Shown here: positions 36,501-48,500 of the stretch, in pieces
How the letters are laid out: every line of letters starts with the position of its first letter
Numbering within the stretch: the stretch's first letter is position 1
Assembly: GCA_003991915.1 (NCBI GenBank)
Contig: RQTK01000165.1
Span: 506,403 to 570,402, forward strand
Direction of reading: 5' to 3'
From: Elysia chlorotica
Lineage: Eukaryota > Mollusca > Gastropoda > Plakobranchidae
Length of the DNA: 64,000 bases
Notes under the pieces: generated by a model
Seen by the model: only the letters and a program-made list of their open reading frames with translations
Databases searched by the model: none
What the model was told of the DNA's origin: nothing
Made by a program: the position numbers and the translations under genes

Positions 36501-39500
36501 GTTATTATAAATGATGCGAAAAATTGTGATATAAAATGACTAGTTTGAATATTTGGTTAAGTAGACAGAATGGTTCCCATTCAATTTGCCACGGGTATTT
36601 GTATGTTCTTCCATATAAAATTTGATGGTTTGTTGACTCCACACGAACCCTTAATATCAGTAGTCTTTAAAATATTATATCTGGAGCGATGGTAGGTTTC
36701 CTCAGACTAGATATATCACGAGACTATATTATGCACATTCAACAGTGACCTATTTAAATAAAATAAAAAATTGAAGGAGTCATTTTATCTAAGTTTTAGT
36801 CTATACTTCAAGGAAATATTACATTAATTCACTTTAACCAATCAAAAATTACTTTAATACCTATGACGGTCCTCTATACCATGAATTAAGATAGACGAAT
36901 ATTACTTTTTTGGGGAATGTAGATATACTTGGTTCTTTTTACATAGAATTTTGAGAGATGGTTTGAAGAAGTACAAAGTCATTTTTTTGCCATTTTGGTT
37001 TTTGACACCAATTTGATGAAATAAACGAAAGAAAACATGTTATGTTAATGTGCCGTAAATTTTAGAGAGCTGAATTTTTTTCTTTTCGTAAATTTTAGAG
37101 AGCTGAATTTTTTTCTTTTCTTAATAATTTACCTTTTCCTAATTTAGACATACAGAAACTTTCTGCAGGAGAGAAGAAATGATTGATGAAGAGTAAAAAG
37201 CGATGGACAAGTACCTAAGACATGAAAATGTCACATCTTTAAAGTACTCAGGGAAAGTCAAACATAACTTTCAATCAGTTAATAAAGACGGGTTGTTAAA
37301 CATCAAACAAGGAAATGGAGATGTCGACCTTTCACCTGACAAAGTTATGACAAAGTATAGTAACTCCTAGCAGCTCAAAATCAGGAAAATCATTTAGTTA
37401 ATACAAATAACTGGAAAAAGTTCCTTCTAATTATATTGATTTCAAATGTTTGTAAAGGTATTGGGGGGTGGGGGAATGATTTGGGCCCATTGCCGAAGAA
37501 AGTGATTTTGTAATTTGTTCCAAGCAACATAACAGCATAGCAGGAGGCTTTTTATACAACTCTTTTCAAATTCTTTTTTTCCACGCTACAACAAATAGTG
37601 ATATAGTGACCAGTTCACAGAAGAAAGGGAAATCAAGAAGTAGAATACACCAGGAAAAAATTTGTTCAGAGACTTGAAAAAAAAAAAAAAAAAAAAAAAA
37701 AAAGTGAGTTGCTATGAGGCATATCTATCTTGAAGCAAATGTAAAACCCCTTCACAGTATAACAACAAATTGTCCAAGACATACACTTATAACTTAATGT
37801 GTTAGCATTAATAACTCATATAGATCAGCTTTCAAATTGAGGGAAATTTTGTGGAAACAAAAAAAAGGTGTACAGACTTAACACTAAAGTCTTGCAGCGA
37901 AATGGATAAATTGAAGTTGACAAGATGCACAGTAACGAAAACATGCAAAACTACATGTAATGGAAAAAAGCTAGACTAAGGGATTTCTTTAAGCACAGTT
38001 TTGTAGCCAGAGTGAGTACTTATGCACAGAAAAGCATCTTGCTAAAAACCTTTTTCCCAAAAAAGGTTTGAGCTGACACAGACAGGTATGTGTGTTTCAT
38101 TAAACATTTCAGCTTTGTATTATAAAAAAACAAGATAAATTAAAGGAGCGCAAGAATAGAGTTCTAGGCAAACAATTTCTTACAGTACTGAGCTTCAAGT
38201 CATAAGTTTCCATAAAGAACAAGAAGGAAACAAATTTGAAACAGTGAAGAAATCTCTGAAAAATAATCTTTAAAGGGCACAAACATACAAGAAGTAACTC
38301 CATTGTTTCACACCACAGAAAGTACTTTATGCAACAGCTGCATTTGAGCAAAGCAAAATCAGAACTAGAAGGAGGCAAATAAGTGAAAGAGTGAAAGAGA
38401 AACTTGGTATCAGTATAAGAACATGCAACATCTAGAACTATTTCTCCCTAGGTTTGGAAATGTTTGCAAAAGCAACTGTGATTATCATAGCTATAAGCAA
38501 GCTAAAAGAGGAAACACAACCTATATATTATGCCTTTAATCCCAATCACCACAGCAAAGGTGAACAATATTTGACAAGTGATACTTGCAAATTCAAAACA
38601 AATGTAACATATACTTTCCACTACATAGGGAAGAATGGATTTGATGCAAGGAAGCCAAACAAAACAAAAGACAGATAAATTTGAAGTAGGAAAATGCTGC
38701 TTCCCATATTCAAAGTAAACCTAGTTGGGGCTTGACATAGTTTTCTATAAAGTCTTATAAGTTTGTTTTCATACATTGATATGGTTAAGAAAGATTTGCA
38801 AACCAGATTTGCATTTTTCTATTTTAATGTTTCAGACAAATGGTTTCAGTGATTTGTAAAGTTGAAAAGGTCTAAAAATAATGAAAAGGAAATATAGTAA
38901 CATTTTTTTTTTTTATATTACTAATGAAAGAATCCAAATCGCAAAATGTTGTTGCAAGTCAAATAATAAGAAAAAAAAATAAAGGAGTGTAAATGATTTC
39001 CAAGTTTAACTCGGAGAATTTTTTAGATTGGATGGAGATGTAGCTATTCTGTATGGTTTACAGAGAGGAACATTCCAAAAGCGAAAAAAAAACAACAAAA
39101 AACAAAAAAAGGAATTGGTGGAAGCCCAAAAAGCTACAACGTTGGCGACTGTTCCGGCAGAGTATTAAAATGGTTTGGGAGCTAAAAAAGGGTTAAGATT
39201 ACCCAAAAGCAATCATGTTTTAATGCAAATGATATGTAAGAACTGAATTTTAAAAACTTGTTCAGAATATGTATGCCACAATGTCCTTCCCTTAAGAAAG
39301 TCGACAGTAATCTAAAGGACATTCAATAATGTTGTATTACGCTAACAATAGCACACTATTTTTAAAGGGGGCTTGATCATAAATTTTAATTAGTAGCTTT
39401 ATATTGAGTGAACAACAGAGATGGGAACTCTGACCAAAATAAGGTGTCTTTAAAATAAATAATAAAATATATATATAGTTTTTCAAATGTTTATCTTGGT

Positions 39501-42500
39501 AACAAAATTTTATATGAAGTCCAGTCTTTTAAATTCACAACATAGTTTTGATCAGTGTGTTGGGGGAAGAGATTAATTTGTCAGAGGAATAAATTTCTCA
39601 AATTCAAAAACTACTACCAAAATTGATAGTACAGTGTTTGGTAAGAATCAGAGTTCTATCAAGAAAAAATTGTGGCTCACTTAAAAATCTAGTCTTTTTT
39701 ATATTTTTTTTAAAATATAAGATGAAAGAAAATCTAGTGACATACAGGGTGACGAATTGTGTTAGCAGGTGGAACATTTATAAAAGTAAAAAAAATAGAG
39801 TTCCTTATTTGCTATGTTACTGTCAGTTAAAAGTAGTGGTCCTACTGACAATTTATTCTCCAGTTACCCATTTAAAAAATCCAATTTTTGTTTTGTTTTT
39901 CGTTAAGTGTTTTGTCACATAATAACAATTGTATTTTTTGAGGCACATAAAGTAGAAAATGCTTGGTAAAATTTACAACACCCAAATAAAATCCATTGGC
40001 ATGCTCTCCAGCTTGAGGAGTTGATGAATTTTCTCATTCTTTCTACACTCACGTAAAATTATAGACATCAAGGCACAGGTAAAGACGGGACAGAGTACCA
40101 AGAGAGCTTGCCCACTTGCATGTTTCAGCACGTGAGGCAGGTCATTAATTATTAGAATATCAATGTGAGCTGCGAAGATAACAAGATGACAGCCGAATGA
40201 GGGGACAGAAATACAGCACAAATATTTTTTTTTATATATATATATGTGCTGTGATCTAACTCGATCTAGACAAGGGAGTTTTTTTTTTTATCATTTTGTG
40301 AAAAAAAAAAAGAATAGTGCAATTTATGATAAAAATAAAACGATGTGGTTTTTGCACAAAAGCCAAACACATAACCAACACACTGAGACACTTTGAATGA
40401 TCATGACAGTCTTGTTCATCCAATAAAGGAAACAAAGAGAGAGGCAACTTCCTAAGTTTAGCTGGATCCCCATGACACGTAAACTTGGGAAGCCAGTTAT
40501 GTCTTGGCAGAGAACAAATAACACACCAACAAAACTGCTACAGTTCTGGAAACCCGTTCAAAACAAGTAAGGTTTAAGGCAATTCACAAGACAAGACAGA
40601 AGGAAAGTAATTTGCATGTTTCTAGTTACAAAGTAGCCTCTTTTTTTATTTATAAAATTAAAGTTTTTGAGTTTTTTACTTCTTTATTGCTTTGGAAGTG
40701 AAATGGAACACTGATTTTTTTATGTATTTGTCATGAATAGCAGCCTATTGGTTGATTGAAAGATTGAAGATTTGTATCTTTTCATTTACTTTTATTCCTA
40801 TCTTTCAGGAAACAAAAACCATGATTAGAGACACCCCCATGAGCTAAAATTGCAAGAAATGTAGAGACAAAAAGGAATATCCAAGCAACAGAGATTGTAA
40901 ATCCCTGATGTACTCAAAATTATCACCCTCTTGTGAGTTATGATGGAGAGAGACAGACAGATGTGTGTAAACTCGGCATATTACATGTTATTCTTAATAA
41001 TTAGTGAAGTTTCCAAAAATATTGACCCATCACAATTATTGTGTGGATAGATCAAAATACAGCACCCTGCAACAAAATGTCTTTTTTACTTCACATATGA
41101 CGGAGCAAAAGTAGGATATTACTATTCCGTTTGGAGCAGCTTTTGATAACGTTACCTCACAGTCTGACTTTCTGGCAGGCGGGGTCAAGCCCCGAACGCG
41201 CTCCATTAGCTGCAGATGGCCGATGTACCTGAAGCCCATAGGGGGCTGGAACCAAGGGTCAAGCTGGCCGAAGTTCACCTTGAATCTGGGCAGGGGGAAG
41301 CGGGACGAAAATAAGCACATGGCCACGTTATACCAGAGAACAAGGACGAGGTGGGACACACGAAGCCACCTCCAGCCAGCACTGCACAGGCATGACTAGT
41401 CAGTTGGAAAGAATCATTTCTGTCATGTTGTTGTCTCTCTCTCCCTCTTTCATAGTGGCAGATAGGCAAAGAAAGATAATAAGTAGGTGGCTACCTTAGG
41501 TATACTGTAACGAAATTTCATGAAGGTTTGGGAAATAAAAAGCAACCAGGAAAAGATATTTATTTGAAATTATGTAAGCAATATATTTGTTAAAACCATT
41601 TTTCATGGTAATATGAAAAAGAAAATGTCACATGTATCAATTAAAAAAAATATTTTAAATGTCAAGGACACATCTTTTGTGGGTACTGTGTATGGAAGAT
41701 TGACCCTGTTGTCACAGTATGAAGATATTTAAATAATTAGAGCATATTCTCAGGTTTTACCGTGCAAAAAATTGTGCAATTTTAGACAACTGTTTTTCCT
41801 TAGTTATACCAGCCTATCAAGACCAAATCATTCTTAATCTTTGCAATGACCCTTTGAACAGCATTTGAAGATTTTACTTGCTTCTTAGAAGATGTAAAAG
41901 AACAAAAAAAAGGTAACCGTAGAAAGCAGATGCTTGCCTACATGTTTGTTAGACTTTTGAATCTATAATATAGTTAGCAAAGTTTAATGCAAATGATTAT
42001 CAAAGACTGCAATTTTTTTTTTCATTCAGTGATATAACCCTATTGTGCAGAACATAATATTTCAAACTTGTGTTTGTTTTTCAAATCTAGTTTTTGTTCT
42101 TTTTTTCTTTTTTAACAATGACATAATAAATATAATTTATAAATTTTAAATCAGTCATAAGATGCTAAATTATTCTACTCCTCTCACATAGACTACTGTA
42201 TGGCATGCTTTATTTGATGATCTCAATAAAGCTTAAAATACTTATTGTAAAACTTAAAAAGGAAACTCAAAATGTCTGTCTAGGTAATTTTTAAAAAAAT
42301 TTAAAAAGGAGAAAATAAGACAAGGAAAAATTTCCCGTTAAGTTTCCATACCCAGTACCTTAAATCTGGAAAAAGACTGATTCTTAAACACTAAAAAAGA
42401 AAATGTTCATGATTACTTATGCCAAATGCAAAACATTGTATTAAACATGCACACCAAACAAGAAATGAGGGGAAAAAATGTTGGTAGAAGATCTGCAAAG

Positions 42501-45500
42501 TTTTAACATACGATATCTAGATTTAACAGCATAATTATCCTACAGCAATATCACAGACAAAATTATCAAACATTTGTACTTTTCTCTTACACCTACACCA
42601 AGTGAACCATGAATTATAGATAAATAATGAATCACATTTTTGATAAAGCTTGAAAAAAAAAAAAAAAGAAGAAACAAGATTGTTCACTTGCTGAAACTAG
42701 TCATCCAAAGGCGAAAACAAATAACAACCATAGGCACATAAGATGGATAAAATGAATTTGAATAACACAAAACATTTTTCTCACAACATAATATTGTTTC
42801 GGTTTATCAATCTATTATGACAACATGACAATCATACGGGTAATCTGATGATCCAGCAGCATCAATGGCCACCAGAGCCTAACACGGTGTAAAAGTTTAA
42901 AGGAGTAATTTTTTGTTAGTAAAAGATGAAATGTTTGTGTTGTAAATCAAACAATGCCTCACTACAGGACAGAAATGAATAAAAGATTACTTCTAGACAT
43001 AACCATAATCATGTGTCTTTAGATGGTCATAGAACTCACACATTTTATTGCCAGCATTAATAGCCTCTTAAAATAAAATAAAAATGATCTAAAGTATTTC
43101 TATCATTTATCTGTAGTGTCTCTATGTCATGCTATCGATTCAAATAAACGTTGCCCTGAAATCCTAAGTCTTATAAATTTGTTAATGATACTCATTATAA
43201 ACTGCTCAAAAACCCGATTTCCCTTCTTACTAACTACTATTTTTTTTTTGTTTTTTTTAAACCTTAATGCCCATTCTTACGAACCACTATTCTTTTTTTT
43301 CTTTTTTTTTAGTTTTAGATCTATATCCTGAAATTATGATTTTTTTTAATGAACATGTCTGAAAGTATAACCAACTATAGAAAAACAAAGAAAAGCAGCA
43401 GGGCTAGGGAAGAACATTTTGTAGAAGTTTAAAACGCATACCTAAAACCTGAAAATAAACAACCTAAAGACAGGTTGAAGACAGATCATCCTAGATGAGA
43501 GGACCCTAAAGCATCCATTTTGTACACCCATACAAGATTTGTTTTGCACACAATAGCATTAGATATATGACAAAGAAGAATATTGGAAACCATTATTATA
43601 AGCTTTATACTCCTTAGATGATGATTAAGCAAAACAATAAGTTGACACCAAGGAGGTAGAATGTGATGTCTAAATTCTTTGTGCATATATTGTTGGTGAA
43701 GAACTTAATAAATAAAAATAAAATACAAAATTGAGATAACTTGAAATACAATAAAATACTTTTATATGATGATTTAAAGCTTCACATGGTTTGGTCAATC
43801 GCAATGAACATTTCTTACATAATAAAGAATACATTTACTGCATGGCAGAGAGGTGTATTGTCCTTATTCATGAATTTATTTACTTAAATAATTTCAAGTG
43901 TATTATTTCAAAATTTTTAAAGTTGGACAAGGTGATTACTGGGAGAAGAAATATCAAAATATTTATGAACTATTATTTAGTTATATTGAGCATCAATGGA
44001 AAGGAATTAATGGGCAGTTGCAGAACAAACTGATAATATGGAAGGGCCTGCAAGGTTTCATAGCCTTGAGATAATTTTAAGAAGTTTTTCCAAGAACATT
44101 TCGAATTTGTTTTTACTGGCACATAGGCAGATTCCATATTATATTATAAAAGTTGGAATATCACTAGCAGCTGGAATTGAACTTATCAGAGAATGTGCCT
44201 GCCATATAATGCTCAAGGTAGCAGGATCTTTCTTACTAACAGCATAAAGATACAACACCTAAAAGGTCTAGTAACCACCATTGACTGTGGTAAATGTAGG
44301 AAAAATTAAACACACACAATTCTTATCATAAGATGCTTTGTTAGTTTTTCCCCATTACTAAATTTATGTATTAATAGTATATAATGTGAATGAAATTATG
44401 TTGTCATGCATTGGAATGAGTGTTTCTTTTTTCTGTGTTGGATACATAAAATATTTAAGAAGTTACACAAATAACTGACTTTTCTAGATTAAAATAACTT
44501 AACAATTTTCAAGATAAATGTAACCATAATAATTAGTAGATATGTCCCAAGCCAAAGTATTTTTAAACTTTTAGATGAAAACAGCTCCATCCTTGATTTC
44601 CCATTTAAAAAAGAAAACTACATTGTGACTATACGCGTCAAGACTGCTAGTGGAGTCTGAGTTAAATTTTCTATGATTTAAGGCAAGGCAAAGAAGTTAT
44701 TTAAGTCGATAAACAATAATAACACAGAACCTAAGGATCACCTTACCTATAACAGACATTTTAGTTTTGACTCATTTTCTCCACATAGCATGTATAATGG
44801 ATACAAAATTGGCTGATTCGTCATATCAAACCATTCCAAACTAATAAAACTTGTAAAATGCTTATAATGCTTTAACCAACTTTTAAATATTTATTTATCA
44901 TACTAATTTTCAGAAGAAATACATTCAATAAAAAACAGTTGGCTTTGCATTTGCGCAATCATATCATTAATAACATAAATAATCCTGATGTCTGTGTTAA
45001 AAGTGCATCACCACCAGCTCTTGAGATCACAGCTGCCTGGAAATATGCTCTCAGATGATTTTAATGCTCAAATGTAGAGTGTGAAAGTAATATTAATAAA
45101 GAAAAAAATATGTACATAATATGAAAACTTAACTGAGCATTAGATTGATGTATTATTAGGAGACACATTATATATAGGAGCGGTAAAAAATGATCCATTT
45201 AATTAAATGAGCCACCATGCAATATAAGAAATGCAAACAGAATGCTGGCTTTTTTAAAATAAGAATAAGAAAGACCAAAATAACGATAGTTTCCTCTTTG
45301 CTTTGCAATAACATTTGTTCCAACAAACATACATGAGCATTATAGATGGAATAGTTGTAAATCTTAGTTTTGTTGCGCAGGGACTAAGTTAAAGATAGAA
45401 GAGCTGCAAAAAACAACAAGAAATTAGTCAATGCATAAAAACCTTCAAAGTTACAAAAACACAACACAACAAATACTGTATAAAGGATCAGTTGAAAGTA

Positions 45501-48500
45501 CGAAAAACATTTTGGTTAGTCTTAAAAGTATATATTGCTTCAGCTTCAGAAGGGAAAAAAATGGTAAAGAAATATTTGGCATTCTTAATTTGGCTGACAC
45601 TGAAGTATAGATCTAGAATTAATTCTTAATGGAGCATACATATTACACATATAGATTTGGATCATTTGCAACAAGAGAAAACTTTTCATTTTGGAGAAAA
45701 ACAATTTTCAATAGAAACACATTTGTTTCACTGCACTTTACATTTAAGGTTCTCTGAGAGAATTGCAAGCATGAGAGGGTAATAAGAAAATTTTGTTTAT
45801 AAAATCTTTGGAGAAATTTATATCTATTCTTTCCACAAGTTCTATTAAATTACAATTTCCAAAGTTAATGTTTCAAAAGTTACTAGTTAATCAGTTTTTC
45901 TGAATGTTGTATTCATAAGGAGGCAAGTATTGATCATTTCACATGTGGCTAAGCAAGAGCAAGAACTAAATTCGTGCAGATATCATATATTGAAAATTTA
46001 ATAACTGGAGTCAGACAAGGTTAGCTTTTAACAAAAAGACATACATTGGAAGAGAATAAAAGGGGCGCTGGAACAAGTAGAAGGAAAATAGAACTTATCT
46101 AAATCCCAATAAAAGGGGACATAAAACACTAAAACGTTAGGCTTTATATCTTTTATGATAAATAAAAGCAAAACACTATTAATACAGTATACTTAAATAT
46201 CAACCTTTCACTATATTATGATGCATGAAAGTTTGTTTAAAAACCAACAAAAAAAACCAAACACAAACAGCATGTGAGTGGCAAAAATCTCACCTGCAAT
46301 TTTTGGAAAGGATGTGAGGGAAGAGGGCCATCTCTTTACTGCCGACTGGAAAGCCATGGAGAGGAGCAGCCACTCCGTACCAAGTGCCATTCTTCATGTA
46401 CGATATACTGGCAGGCCGAGACTCAAGGTCAAGCATAGCTCCTATGACATCCCCTTCCTCAAAGCGAACACCATAGTCAGTGAAGCGATTGTTTGTGGAG
46501 AACTTGCCTGTACCACCATAGCCAAATGACCAGGGTTCCTCACCTGAACAAATACAAAATTGTATGCCCGTCATTCTGAAACATGCCTATTTAAAATGTG
46601 CCCTTGGCACAGCGCTTGCTCAAATTTATATTAAGTTAAGTTCTTTGACAGGGATATGAATAGGACTTAAGCTAAAGGATGTTTTAAAAATAAACTTTAC
46701 AAAGAGACATAATTAATAAAAAATCTAATTTTGAATCAACTCTTCCATAATTCTCCCTTTGATTGCTTAAAATCCTTCTATATTCAAACTGAAATTACCT
46801 GAGGCCTTTATTATACACTATAAAATAAAATGTTAAAGCCTGTCTATTTTATTGTAACTTTTCAAACTTAGCAACTATTTCTTTTTGTTTTTTAAGAGCA
46901 CTAAATTCAACTTTGATAATTATGTTACTGTTGGGACACAAAACTTTATAAATCAATTGTGTCCTTGATAAAAATTAGTGCTTCCTGATGAAAATAACTG
47001 CATCCCACTTGAAATTATTAATATAGATGTCAACATCGCAAGTCAAACCTAAAAGTTGGTTTGACGCATCTAGGGAAAGTTATATACCTCGGTGAAATCC
47101 AATATTTGATTACATATCCTGCAAGTTACCAGAACAATCCCATAAATCCCAAAAGGAAATATGTGCCAGATGAGATATATAGTTTTAAATACCTGCTTGT
47201 TACTCCATAACACTAATGATTGAGTTTTGCGAAGTATGCAATACATACAATTTCTGAAGTCTAATCTTTTTACGAGATGAATTTTTTTGGATAATTTTCT
47301 CAGAAATACTACCAAATAAATTTTTTTTAATCAATTGATTATATAAGAAATTTGAGCAACCTTTTCTTTGTTCTAGATAGAGGTGGGTAGTGCATTAGAG
47401 GGAAAAAATGAATTAAAAGCTCCTCAATAAAATTGCTTAAAAGACCTGGCTCTAAAATCCTTGGCCATGATACTGTGATGGTTGGTTGGTTCGTTGGGTT
47501 TTAACGTCCAACATCAGCAACTTATAGGCTATATCGTGGACGGGCCCCAAGACGGACGTCTGACAATTTTATGTGCTGCCACACACGAGACAGGGTGGGA
47601 TACTGTGATGACAGTGTAACATGAAGAACATATCTTATTCATTCAGGTTGTGTTTTTTAGATCCCACAATACTTTTGCAGCACGATGCATTTTTTTTAAA
47701 AGATATTATGTAATGAAAACATTAGTGAGCTAAAAAACAAACCAAAAAAGAATAAAATACCCGAAAAAGCAACTAACTGAAGATTACTCACCTAGTTGGA
47801 AGGATGAACTATCTATTGACCACCCCACACGGATTATATTTGGATTTGTCTCTTCATGATCATCGCCAAAGTCTGTTGGCAGGTGTTCAAGGATATGAAC
47901 TTCAAAAAAAGCCTGTGAAAGTTGTGTTTATTTAGAATACAATGAGGAAATAAAAGATATCTATAAGTGTAAAAATATCAAAATCTCATAACAAAAAGAC
48001 ACCTTAATACAATTACATACAGAACATGTGAACCTGGGTGAATCAGGCACAATTCAATAAAAAAAAGGTTTTAAGCTAGAGCCCTCTAAACCTAGACAAA
48101 AACTGCTCAGACCTGTAAGGGGCCATGACAAAATTGTCTGAAAATTCCTACCATCTCTAAGGAAATGACAGATGAGCGCTGCACAAGTTTTTATATGGGG
48201 GTCCTGCGACATGCTCCCCCGTAAAATACCAATCTCCTTTTGTTTAAAGAATAACAAATTGACAAACCCGAGTAAGATTTTCAATAGTTATGATTTAGAT
48301 TGGTCTAAAAAAAATTTTTTTAAATGTAATGCTATTGTTACACATGCATTGATTCTGATCTTTATTACTACTTTAAGTCGATAATTGACAAAAAAACCCC
48401 CACAAAAATAAGCAAACTTGTTTTAACCAAATCAAATACCGGTATATGTATAAAAGCAGTATGTTAGATTTACTCCTGTTTTTATGTTTTTATCTGTGCC

